A stretch of DNA of 8,208 nucleotides from CAVOBC01 sp963693635 (GCA_963693635.1 CAVOBC010000215.1:1-8208); one strand, 5' to 3'. Shown: positions 1-6,607, counted from the first letter of the stretch. Made by a program: numbers and translations. Notes: generated from the letters alone by a model not told the origin.

Positions 1-416
1 CAATGTATGTCCCGAACGTTTCTTTGCTGGCAATCAGATTTTCTTCCGGACGATAGATGTCTACTGCCTTGGCGCTAAATACCTTGCCGTTCTCTTCTCC
101 GGATAGGGTGAACGTTTGAACCAGCATATCGCCCGCCGCTCGCTCTTCAAGGTGCTAGTGGCGCAGGTTTCTCCGGTGTTTGCGCCGCGACGCCAGTACG
201 GCTAACAGGATTTATACGTCTGTCAGCGTTCTGCCAGTCGGCAATTCTTCTTTCGGAGGTCGCAAAATTCTGCTGCCATACAAAGTCTTGGGTTGTTGCG
301 GCCAGCAGTTCTGCACCGTCCCACTTGGCATACGCCAGGCGGAAGCGTTCCATCAGTTTCAGCAAATCATATTCGCTGCACATCGGTGCTGTGTCCTTTA
401 CGGAGGTCGTGGTCAC
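1..416 (-). pseudogene. Broken NTF2/SnoaL-like family gene, C-terminus beyond window edge
   Basis: Read leftward from a GTG at 414-416, the first reading frame gives an NTF2-like N-terminus (YDLLKLMERFRLAYAKWDG, then TTQDFVWQQNF). Between about 250 and 265 the reading must move to another frame, which continues as KEELPTGRTL, HLEERAAGDMLVQTFTLSG and AKAVDIYRPEENLIASKETF up to the window edge. That second frame is interrupted by TAA at 212-214 and TAG at 155-157. One frameshift plus two nonsense codons means the gene is dead, although the order and spacing of family motifs are kept. Family members are about 150 residue alpha+beta cone proteins, including steroid isomerases, polyketide cyclases and bile-acid dehydratases, so a lost dehydration or isomerisation role in the neighbouring pathway is plausible. 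The family call is from recalled motifs. The next ATG, 11 codons in, is an alternative start. The gene is divergent from the operon starting at 517. Confidence 0.72.
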
Positions 417-469
417 AATGGCAGTTTGACTTTCTCACACTGGTATTTTTGGAGTGGTTTCACTGTGAC

Positions 470-491
470 GCTCAATGCACTCTAATTGAGC
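470..491. promoter_or_regulatory. Inverted repeat in divergent intergenic region, candidate operator
   Basis: GCTCAAT (470-476) and ATTGAGC (485-491) form a perfect 7-base inverted repeat with an 8-base spacer. It lies in the roughly 100-base gap between the leftward broken NTF2-like gene and the rightward crotonase gene, ending 25 bases before the latter's start. The size and position fit a dimeric repressor site (TetR or GntR type), but no regulator gene is in the window and I could not place a convincing -35/-10 pair around it. Operator function is inference. Confidence 0.35.
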
Positions 492-516
492 TTGATTGGA
501 TAACTGAGGAAAAAAG

Positions 517-1299
517 ATGAGTAAGAAAATTGGTGATGTGGAAGTGTCAGATCTCGGTGGGTTTGTCCATCTGCTTGAGATTCAGAGAGCGCCGAACAAC
601 TTTTTTGACCTGGATCTGATTCGATCACTGGCGGATGCCTGTGATGAATTGGATCAGGATAACGGTTGCCGAGCGATCGTCCTTGGCTCAGCAGGTAAAC
701 ATTTTTGTGCCGGCGCCAACTTCAGCAGTGACCGGGATAACGATTCGGGTGATCGGACCGGCGGCAGCCCACTTTACCGAGAGGCCGTCCGTCTGTTCAG
801 CAATAAGAAACATGTTGTAGCAGCGGTTCAGGGTGCTGCCGTGGGTGGTGGCTTTGGGCTTTCAATGTTCCCGGACTTTCGCGTCGGGTGCCCAGAATCA
901 CGATTTACCGCCAACTTCGTCAAGCTTGGATTTACGCCAGGGTTTGCCCTGACACATGTCTTGCCGCGTGTTATTGGTCAGCAGGCCGCTCAGGATATTT
1001 TCTATACCGGACGCCGGTTGAACGGTGAAGACGCGCTGCAGGTTGGCATTCTGGACAGATTGGTACCGCAGGCAGAAGTGCGTGATGCTGCTATCAGCTA
1101 CGCCCGTGAGATTGCAGAAAATGCCCCGCTGGCGCTTATGTCCGTCAGGCAGAGCATTCGCGGTGACCTCGCCGCTCAGGTGAAAAAGGCAACCGATCAT
1201 GAGGCAGAGGAGCAGGCAAAATGCCAGGCGACCAATGACTGGAAAGAAGGCGTGAAGGCGGTGGCGGAACGAAGGCCCGGTAACTTCACTGGAACTTGA
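517..1299 (+). CDS. Enoyl-CoA hydratase/isomerase family protein (crotonase fold)
   Basis: The 260-residue product has the usual length for a single-domain crotonase, a cytoplasmic family acting on acyl-CoA thioesters. HFCAGANF (62-69) and GAAVGGGFGL (106-115) are the two segments that build the oxyanion hole. TGRRLNGEDALQVGILDRLV (164-183) and the C-terminal KEGVKAVAERRPGNF (243-257) are family landmarks. ATG 517 is supported by TGAGGA at 505-510. By eye alignment to rat crotonase, the first catalytic Glu falls on Phe134 and the second on Asp160, so a standard two-Glu hydratase mechanism is doubtful. Isomerase, thioesterase, hydrolase or another crotonase activity is possible. It is the first gene of an apparent operon with the LLM oxidoreductase (50-base gap) and CoA-transferase. 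Family is secure, reaction is not. Confidence 0.93.
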   Translation: MSKKIGDVEVSDLGGFVHLLEIQRAPNNFFDLDLIRSLADACDELDQDNGCRAIVLGSAGKHFCAGANFSSDRDNDSGDRTGGSPLYREAVRLFSNKKHVVAAVQGAAVGGGFGLSMFPDFRVGCPESRFTANFVKLGFTPGFALTHVLPRVIGQQAAQDIFYTGRRLNGEDALQVGILDRLVPQAEVRDAAISYAREIAENAPLALMSVRQSIRGDLAAQVKKATDHEAEEQAKCQATNDWKEGVKAVAERRPGNFTGT

Positions 1300-1335
1300 G
1301 TTGTTACAACCGAATTGAATGGAAAATCGGCTAGT

Positions 1336-1352
1336 GAAGGGTGCAGGTAATG
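1336..1352 (+). promoter_or_regulatory. Ribosome binding site setting the start of the LLM oxidoreductase
   Basis: GAAGGG at 1336-1341 stands 8 bases before ATG 1350. The in-frame GTG at 1341 would overlap this site and have no ribosome binding site of its own, so ATG 1350 is the chosen start. Confidence 0.6.
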
Positions 1353-2270
1353 AAAATATCTGTCGTGTTTCCCAGTGTGATGTATCGGGAAGGTCCAGCA
1401 GGCGTTAAGAAATTGATGCGAGGCATTGAAGACATCGGTTTTGACGGCTTGGATATGTTTGATCACGTCGTGATGGGCTACCCCACTGAAACCCGTCGCG
1501 CACCATTTTACGATCCCAAAATACCAATCATGGAAGCGATCACGATGCTGTCTTTTGCCGCTGCGGTCACCGACCGTGTGCAACTCGGTACGGGTGTGAT
1601 GGTACTGCCGCAACGGCAGATTGCACTGGTAGCCAAGCAGGTAAGCTCCCTCGATACGCTATCGGATGGCAGAGTGAGATTGGGTGTCGGGATCGGCTGG
1701 CAAAAATCTGAATATGAGGCGTTGAATGAGAACTTTCGCACACGAGGCAGGCGACTTGAAGAAGGCATTACCTTGCTACGCAAGTACTGGGAAGACGAGC
1801 ATGTGAATTTCGCAGGTGATTACTACCAGGCTGATGAGATTGCAATGGAGCCAAAACCCCCACAAGGAGGGAAAATTCCTGTCTGGGTTGGTGGTACCAA
1901 AAAATCAGCGTTGAAGCGCATTGCGAAACTGGCTGATGGCTGGATGGCAATGACAGCGCCCGGTGATCCCCCTATTCAGGAACAGCTTCCCAGGTTCAAA
2001 GAGTTACTTGAGGTCGCAGGCAGAGACGTTTTGAGCTTTCCTTTGCAAATGTCGCTATCGCCAGGGCCACTTGATAAGGAAAAACGCAAACGATTCTACG
2101 GGGATACCGACCTATTGCAGGAGCGAGTGTGCGAACTGAGAGATATGGGGTTTACGCATACGTCGATTGATTGTGTGCCGATATTCCAGCGCGGTCATCG
2201 CTCGTCGGACGCGCTGCTCGAGCAGTTGTCGATCATTTACGCAGCGCTGGCGCCAGAACTCGATCAGTAA
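1350..2270 (+). CDS. LLM class flavin/F420-dependent oxidoreductase
   Basis: The 306-residue product matches the luciferase-like monooxygenase superfamily, an (alpha/beta)8 barrel binding FMN or coenzyme F420. Visible landmarks are FDGLDMFDHV (31-40), LGTGVMVLPQRQ (79-90), AKQVSSLDTLSDGRVRLGVG (95-114) followed by GW, RGRRLEEG (132-139), IPVWVGG (176-182) and LADGWM (194-199). This arrangement is that of the subgroup usually annotated as probable F420-dependent oxidoreductases. The cofactor cannot be decided here, since there are no F420 biosynthesis genes in the window and FMN remains possible. It lies 50 bases after the crotonase and 69 bases before the CoA-transferase, so it probably acts in the same catabolic route, for example a hydride transfer or oxygenation on a hydrophobic substrate. 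Its composition resembles the crotonase gene. Substrate unknown. Confidence 0.9.
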   Translation: MKISVVFPSVMYREGPAGVKKLMRGIEDIGFDGLDMFDHVVMGYPTETRRAPFYDPKIPIMEAITMLSFAAAVTDRVQLGTGVMVLPQRQIALVAKQVSSLDTLSDGRVRLGVGIGWQKSEYEALNENFRTRGRRLEEGITLLRKYWEDEHVNFAGDYYQADEIAMEPKPPQGGKIPVWVGGTKKSALKRIAKLADGWMAMTAPGDPPIQEQLPRFKELLEVAGRDVLSFPLQMSLSPGPLDKEKRKRFYGDTDLLQERVCELRDMGFTHTSIDCVPIFQRGHRSSDALLEQLSIIYAALAPELDQ

Positions 2271-2325
2271 GCTGCGTGCTCAGATAACTGATCAGAAACG
2301 CCAGGTCGAGTTGGCTAACTCAACA

Positions 2326-2342
2326 TGAGGAACGTACCGATG
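2326..2342 (+). promoter_or_regulatory. Ribosome binding site setting the start of the CoA-transferase
   Basis: TGAGGA at 2326-2331 lies 8 bases before ATG 2340. An upstream in-frame ATG at 2325 has no such site before it (GGCTAACTCAAC), and it overlaps the binding site itself. ATG 2340 is therefore preferred. Confidence 0.6.
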
Positions 2343-3527
2343 TCTGCACCAACACGAACCGGGCCCTTGGAAGATCTCGTTATCATTGATTGCACGATGG
2401 CCTATGCCGGACCCTACGGCACCGCATTGCTGGCCGATATGGGGGCCAACATCATTAAAGTGGAGCCCCCCGCCGGGGATAGCTTCAGGCAGCTTGGCCC
2501 CTTTCCTCCCGATGGCGGCAAAGTCGGCCGGGACATACCGGGAGCCGACTACGGTGCCAGCTTCGCGAGTGTGAATCGAAACAAGCGCAGCATAGCTCTG
2601 GACCTTAAAGACGCCGGTGACCGCGAAATTCTGCTTAAGCTCTGCGAGAAGGCTGACGCCATTGTGGAGAACATGCGTGCGGGTGTGATGGATCATCTAG
2701 GAGTGGGTTATGAAGTGATCGCGGCGCGCAACCCAAAAATCGTTTATGGCACCGTGCGGGGTTACGGTGATCCCAGGACCGGGCAGAGCCCATATTCCGA
2801 TTGGCCCTGTCTGGATGTAGCGGGTCAAAGCGTCGGCGGCCTGGTGGAAACAACCGGCGATCTCTTTGGCCTGGCAATTGCGGACATCTTCCCCGGGACA
2901 TTAATGGCAACAGGTCTGTTGGCAGCAGTGATGCAGGCGAGACGCACCGGCAAGGGTGACTTCTTTGATGTTGCGATGTACGACGCGGTTCAGGCGCTCA
3001 TCAAATCCAACATCGCCGCTTATGGAATGACCGGCAAGCAAGCAAAGCCCGGCCGGCGCGCTCTGGTGCCGTTTGGCCTATTTCCCACCAGCGATGGGCG
3101 TATTGCGATCGCCGCACCTGTGGAGCGGCATTGGGCGGATCTGTGCAAAGCCATGGGTCGTGATGACCTGATCGAAGATGATCGCACGCGCTCGAACCCC
3201 AGGCGTGCAGAGAATTTTGAGTTCACTGAGGCAGCGATTACCGAGTGGTCGCAGACGAAAACCAAACAGGAGATTGTGGCGATGCTGGGCGGCAAGGTGC
3301 CCGTTGGCCCTGCTAACACGATTGCCGAGGTGCTGGCAGACCCGCATACGCAAGCACGGGGTACAATAGAGGAATTTGACTATCCTGGCGGGCAGCACAA
3401 GGGTTTGTCTGTAGGTAGCCCTGTAAAGTTTCTGGGGTCCCGCACACCTCTATACCAACGCCCCCCCAAACATGGGGAGCATGGCGCCGAAATTCTCAAC
3501 GAGTTCGGGATCAAGCGCGGAAAATAA
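2340..3527 (+). CDS. CaiB/BaiF family (class III) CoA-transferase
   Basis: The product is 395 residues, typical for family III CoA-transferases, which move CoA between carboxylic acids through an aspartyl-CoA anhydride. They act in the cytoplasm as interlocked dimers. N-terminal markers are LEDLVIIDCT (10-19), AGPYGTALLADMGANIIKVE (23-42) and PAGDSFR (44-50). NKRSIALDLK (81-90), VENMRAGVMDHLG (109-121) and NPKIVYGTVRGYG (131-143) follow. GLLAAVMQARRTGKGDFFDV (192-211) is the family signature, and Asp182 just before it aligns with the catalytic Asp169 of formyl-CoA transferase. FPTSDGRIAIAAP (248-260) and PVGPANTIAEVLADPHTQAR (321-340) complete the C-terminal part. As the last gene of the operon it would activate the acid substrate or recycle CoA from an end product, as BaiF does for bile acids. 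The actual acid is unknown. No clear terminator follows. Confidence 0.94.
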   Translation: MSAPTRTGPLEDLVIIDCTMAYAGPYGTALLADMGANIIKVEPPAGDSFRQLGPFPPDGGKVGRDIPGADYGASFASVNRNKRSIALDLKDAGDREILLKLCEKADAIVENMRAGVMDHLGVGYEVIAARNPKIVYGTVRGYGDPRTGQSPYSDWPCLDVAGQSVGGLVETTGDLFGLAIADIFPGTLMATGLLAAVMQARRTGKGDFFDVAMYDAVQALIKSNIAAYGMTGKQAKPGRRALVPFGLFPTSDGRIAIAAPVERHWADLCKAMGRDDLIEDDRTRSNPRRAENFEFTEAAITEWSQTKTKQEIVAMLGGKVPVGPANTIAEVLADPHTQARGTIEEFDYPGGQHKGLSVGSPVKFLGSRTPLYQRPPKHGEHGAEILNEFGIKRGK

Positions 3528-3917
3528 GCGGGTGAAGGGCTCTCACAGACTTCCCGACCCGAGCGGTAGGATACGGATAATCCCGCGCAAGCCTTCAGCG
3601 GGCCGAACATCCTCCGACCATTTCCTCCCCCGCTCGTACGTCGCTCGCCCTGGGCTCATCCACGAACCAGCAATCGCCATGGGGCCTCGCAGGCAAGCCG
3701 GTACGGAATCCGTAGGCCCTGGGTCTTCAGTGTTGGCGCGTTTTTCATTCTGCTCCGATTCCCTGCGCTTCGAAGTGGGCGCCGGGTATTGGCCTGTGCG
3801 AGCGATGATCGCGGCTCCTATCAGGAATCTCGCTAGGCTTCGACGAATGAACGACGGTTGTCACCCGCACACGCTACCCGCATCATCACGGTCCACTACA
3901 GACTCGGGGAGTGAGCG
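3528..3917. other. Gene-poor stretch between CoA-transferase and SDR genes
   Basis: About 390 bases. An open frame from 3472 to 3933 crosses it, but its product (runs of Arg, Ser and Pro) shows no family motif, and it overlaps both neighbouring genes in other frames. I read it as chance. An imperfect GGGT...ACCC hairpin just after 3527 lacks a T-tract. The only structured element is the nested inverted repeat at 3682-3719. The promoter of the SDR gene presumably lies here, though I cannot place it. Confidence 0.5.
3682..3719. repeat. Nested inverted repeat upstream of the SDR gene
   Basis: TACGGA-A-TCCGTA (3702-3714) is a 13-base palindrome with a single central base. It sits inside a second pair, GGGCCT (3682-3687) and AGGCCC (3714-3719), sharing one base with it. 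The two arms could form alternative hairpins or a protein-binding site. No T-run directly follows, so it is not a standard intrinsic terminator. It lies about 200 bases before the SDR start. Function is unknown. Confidence 0.4.
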
Positions 3918-4739
3918 ATGGCTGGTCGACTAGAAGGCAAAGGGGCGCTGATCACCGGCGGCGCGTCCGGGATTGGGGCTGCGACGGTCAGGCGCATGTT
4001 GAGCGAGGGCGCTATCGTAGCTTTTGCGGATGTGAACGGGACAGCGGGCAAGGCCATGGCCGACGAACTGGGGGAGCGCGCGGCGTTCTTCGACTGCGAC
4101 GTCGGTGATCACGAGGCGGTGGCGAGGCTCGTCGGGGAGGCTAACGGTTGGCTCACCGGGTCGGGCGCACAGCTCGATATTCTGTTCAACAACGCTGGCA
4201 TCGCGTCCTTCAGCGAGACGCCGGACCTGTCGGTCGAGGCGTGGCACAACGTCATCAATATCGACCTGAACAGTATTTTCTATGCGAACCGGGTTGCGAT
4301 CCCAATCATGCGCGCGAACGGGGGCGGCTCGATCATTAATACGGCATCAGTTTCAGGGCTGGGCGGCGACTATGCGTTCAGCGCGTACAACGCGGCTAAG
4401 GGCGCGGTGGTGAACTACACCCGCAGCACGGCGCTCGATCACGGCCAAGACGGTATTCGTATCAACGCGCTCTGTCCCGGAGTGATACTGACTGGCCTCA
4501 CGACGGGTATCGATGGTAACGCGCCCCTGATGGAGCACTGGTACAAACAGATTCCGCTCGGCCGCGCCGGGCGGCCTGAAGAGATGGCGGGGGTTGTCGT
4601 TTTTCTCGCATCCGATGACGCGTCCTACGTCACCGGTTCAATGCTCGTCGCAGACGGCGGCATCACCGCTAAAACGGGTCAACCGGACCTGCGCGACTGG
4701 GTTGACGCGTCTGCGGTGCCAACACCCAATCGTTCCTGA
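3918..4739 (+). CDS. SDR family NAD(P)-dependent oxidoreductase
   Basis: The 273-residue product is a classical short-chain dehydrogenase/reductase, normally a soluble tetramer that interconverts a secondary alcohol and a ketone. It shows TGGASGIG (13-20, dinucleotide binding), Asp38 at the end of the second beta strand (favours NAD over NADP), DCDV (59-62), NNAG (91-94), the helix Asn114, and the catalytic Ser144, Tyr157 and Lys161 (YNAAK). CPGVILTGL (186-194) and the C-terminal FLASDDASYVTGSMLVADGG (229-248) are also typical. ATG 3918 has GGAG at 3908-3911. All catalytic residues are present, so it should be active. Context suggests a hydroxyacyl-CoA or ring/steroid hydroxyl dehydrogenase. 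It is markedly richer in G+C than the crotonase gene to its left and starts its own transcription unit or belongs to a different acquired block. Substrate unknown. Confidence 0.95.
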   Translation: MAGRLEGKGALITGGASGIGAATVRRMLSEGAIVAFADVNGTAGKAMADELGERAAFFDCDVGDHEAVARLVGEANGWLTGSGAQLDILFNNAGIASFSETPDLSVEAWHNVINIDLNSIFYANRVAIPIMRANGGGSIINTASVSGLGGDYAFSAYNAAKGAVVNYTRSTALDHGQDGIRINALCPGVILTGLTTGIDGNAPLMEHWYKQIPLGRAGRPEEMAGVVVFLASDDASYVTGSMLVADGGITAKTGQPDLRDWVDASAVPTPNRS

Positions 4740-4867
4740 CGCGGCCCCGACTTTATCTGGTCCTTAGGGGGTCGGTTGTTGGAAACGGTGCGCGGGCCAC
4801 CGTCAGGGGCATGACCGGGTGTTTCGCGAATATGAATATCTAAACGACGAGAAAGCCGCGGCGGGAG
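4740..4867. other. Short stretch after the SDR gene, weak hairpin only
   Basis: CCGAC (4747-4751) pairs with GTCGG (4771-4775), followed by TTGTTGG. This could be a weak terminator for the SDR gene, but the stem is short, the loop long and the T-tract poor. The missing 5' end of the thiolase-like remnant would be expected near 4800-4867, yet I recognise nothing of it. Confidence 0.3.
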
Positions 4868-5210
4868 AAGTTGGAAGCGCTTTATGTTCACTCGGAGGAG
4901 GCGATTGGCGCAGCGTTGAACCTTCTAACCGAGGCACGCGTCTCTGGAGGTCCAAGGCGCATCGAGGGGGTGCATGAAGCTCAGGTCCCTCGGCCTCTCT
5001 GAACTCGATATGTCGTCGTGCATCCAGGGCTATGGCTCCAGTGCCGGGCAGATGATCCAGTATCCGGCGGTCGCAGCCTCGCGAACAATGTCGCCTGTGT
5101 CTTCGCCGATGCGCCCCTGCGCAAGGGTCAGCGTACCGGGGCCTGCTACGCGGGCGGCGCGGCGGTGGCGCTGCGCTGGCTGACGAACGGACTGGCGGCA
5201 CTGGTGCCAG
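4868..5210 (+). pseudogene. Decayed thiolase-like gene, N-terminal half remnant
   Basis: Three reading segments join into a thiolase-fold N-terminal region of the lipid-transfer/thiolase-like type. From 4868, one frame gives LEALYVHSEEAIGAALN and then RRIEGVHEAQVP before TGA at 5000-5002. From about 4990, a second frame gives LGLSELDMSSCIQGYGSSAG and then QMIQYPAVA. From about 5075, reading returns to the first frame with NNVACVFADAPLRKGQRTG and AVALRWLTNGLAAL. The order (helix, G-rich loop, alternating hydrophobic strand with CVFAD) is that of thiolase-like proteins of about 380 residues. Two opposite frameshifts, no recognisable start and loss of everything beyond about residue 110 mean it is dead. 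It would have supplied thiolytic cleavage or acyl handling to the neighbouring pathway. No intact thiolase is in the window. Exact limits are uncertain, and the family call is from recalled motifs. Confidence 0.6.
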
Positions 5211-5425
5211 GGCCACGTGCCAACCTGACGGGGACACCCAGTAGCGCTAGCACTGCGTGTTTGCTTCTAACGCGCGGCAGTGGTGCCAGGCGGCAATTTT
5301 CGAGCGAAGCTGCTGGTGTGACCGGCGAATCTGGTAGTTCAGAGCGTGGCTTAGGCATCCGTTGGTTCCCGCGACCATGGCCCTGAAATCCATGTTATCC
5401 CTCACAGACTTTGTATGCGCCCAGG
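5211..5425. other. Non-coding or fully decayed stretch upstream of the DUF7064/7065 gene
   Basis: No recognisable coding sequence. TGGTGCCAGG occurs at 5202-5211 and again at 5281-5290, a short direct repeat 79 bases apart that could mark a deletion or rearrangement end of the thiolase remnant, or be chance. Open frames here are low in family motifs. Confidence 0.35.
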
Positions 5426-5453
5426 TTGACACACAGGCCCGGCAAGATATCTG
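5426..5453 (+). promoter_or_regulatory. Candidate sigma70-type promoter for the DUF7064/7065 gene
   Basis: TTGACA at 5426-5431 is a perfect -35 consensus. With a 16-base spacer, TATCTG at 5448-5453 would serve as a weak -10 (first three bases match). The pair lies about 80 bases before ATG 5534 and after the thiolase remnant, where a separate promoter would be needed. Other A+T-rich candidates such as CATAGTATG near 5472-5480 cannot be excluded. Confidence 0.35.
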
Positions 5454-5520
5454 ATGGCTGGAAGAACGGATCATAGTATGTTGCTAATAGCGGTTACGTT
5501 GTCGTTTTTCGAACACACGC

Positions 5521-5536
5521 AGGAGGTCTTTCCATG
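5521..5536 (+). promoter_or_regulatory. Strong ribosome binding site
   Basis: AGGAGGT at 5521-5527 is a near-perfect Shine-Dalgarno sequence, 7 bases from its AGGAGG core to ATG 5534. It is the strongest on the plus strand of this window and predicts efficient translation of the DUF7065/DUF7064 gene. Confidence 0.7.
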
Positions 5537-6517
5537 TCAGACGAACGCATGCATGCCGTCGGTGCCGACCCCGCCTGGAGCGAGAGCTATTACTTCAATT
5601 TTGTCGACCCGGATTCAAAGATCGGCATGTTTACGCGCATGGGGTTTCGTCCGGGCAACGGCTGGGCCGATGCGCTGCACGTGGTCTATCTGCCCGGCCG
5701 ACGGGTCGCCTTTACATACGGCCGCCGCGAGATAGACGCTGACCTGACTCGATATGACGATGATCTCAAAGCTGGCGGGCTCACGCTGGCATGCATCGAG
5801 CCGCATCAACTTTGGTCCATTGAGTACCGTGGACCCGCCCAGGACATCCCCAATCCCGACATTTTGTTGGAGCGCAGAAAATCACGCCCGGACGGTTGGT
5901 ACACACCGGCCACCCTCGAAATGGAACTGTCATTCGACTGCCTGACGTCGCCGCATTTCGCGGCTGCGGGCGAACGCGGCCACTTTGAACAAAGCGGACA
6001 CGTCAAAGGCCACATCGACCTTGGTGGGGAACATTGGCAGGTCGACGGTTATGGCGTCCGCGACAAGTCCTGGGGACCACGTGACTGGGGCGCGGGCAAC
6101 GGGCAAGACATGCCAAAAATAAGTCAACCCAGCGAAGGACCAACCCCCTTCGTCAACTGGTTCTCCATGAACTTCGGTCAGTCAGCAGCGCTCGGCGGAT
6201 CATGCTTCAGACACAGCGACGGGGTGATGCGCGGAGAAGGGTGGCTGCAGCGCGATGGCGAATCCATTGCGTTGAAGAACGTCATCATCGAAACCGACTA
6301 TGCAGTCGATTCGATACTGCACAGGTCCATACGATTCAACGCAGAAACCGGGGACGGCGAGACAATCAACATCAGCGGCGAGGTCTTGAACGTATGTCCG
6401 ACCAAGATCGCAATGCCCGGCGGTGCTACGTTTGTCAACGAGGGGCTTGTGGAACTTCGCTGGGAGGGGCGCAGCGGATATGGCATCGCTGAACATTGGC
6501 ATGCCGTGAAGTTGTAA
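5534..6517 (+). CDS. DUF7065/DUF7064 domain protein (CrtC/AttH-like lipocalin type)
   Basis: The 327-residue product is a family of unknown function that I recognise mainly by GYGVRDKSWGPRDW (172-185), the G-x-R-D-x-S-W-G-x-R signature of these two-domain proteins. The N-terminal part (about 1-130: SESYYFNFVDPDSKIGMFTR, ALHVVYLPGRRVAF) matches the first domain. The second half has alternating strands HFEQSGHVKGHIDLGG (150-165), FVNWFSMNF (206-214), GEGWLQRDG (234-242) and GYGIAEHW (315-322). It is rich in beta strands, with no signal peptide or membrane segment, so probably cytoplasmic. Proteins of this fold bind hydrophobic lipids such as carotenoids; some, such as CrtC, hydrate them. The conserved Arg, Asp, His and Trp cluster looks catalytic or ligand binding. 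AGGAGG at 5521-5526, 7 bases before ATG 5534, fixes the start. It likely works on the hydrophobic substrate of the same island. Reaction unknown. Confidence 0.85.
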   Translation: MSDERMHAVGADPAWSESYYFNFVDPDSKIGMFTRMGFRPGNGWADALHVVYLPGRRVAFTYGRREIDADLTRYDDDLKAGGLTLACIEPHQLWSIEYRGPAQDIPNPDILLERRKSRPDGWYTPATLEMELSFDCLTSPHFAAAGERGHFEQSGHVKGHIDLGGEHWQVDGYGVRDKSWGPRDWGAGNGQDMPKISQPSEGPTPFVNWFSMNFGQSAALGGSCFRHSDGVMRGEGWLQRDGESIALKNVIIETDYAVDSILHRSIRFNAETGDGETINISGEVLNVCPTKIAMPGGATFVNEGLVELRWEGRSGYGIAEHWHAVKL

Positions 6518-6554
6518 GCCGTCTGGCAAGTGGTTGATAGTTGGACAGATCGCA

Positions 6555-6607
6555 CAGCTGGCTCGACTGAGCCGTCGATGCTCCTGGTCCTGGGCTTAGG
6601 CCAGCTG
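6555..6607. repeat. Inverted repeats downstream of the DUF7064/7065 gene
   Basis: CAGCTGGC (6555-6562) and GCCAGCTG (6600-6607) form an 8-base inverted repeat with a 37-base loop. A competing small hairpin, GGCTC-GACT-GAGCC (6560-6573), overlaps its left arm. The element starts 38 bases after the stop at 6517 and could slow or end transcription, but GGTTTGTG rather than a T-tract follows, so terminator function is unproven. Confidence 0.35.

Noticed and set aside
3472..3933. Open frame of 153 codons spanning the gap between CoA-transferase and SDR genes
   Set aside because: It overlaps both neighbours in other frames, has no family motif, no ribosome binding site, and an Arg/Ser/Pro-rich product typical of chance frames in G+C-rich DNA.
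281..5414. Shared 12-mer AGACTTTGTATG between the NTF2-like remnant (minus strand) and 5405-5416
   Set aside because: No similarity extends beyond the 12 bases on either side; a match of this length is expected by chance.
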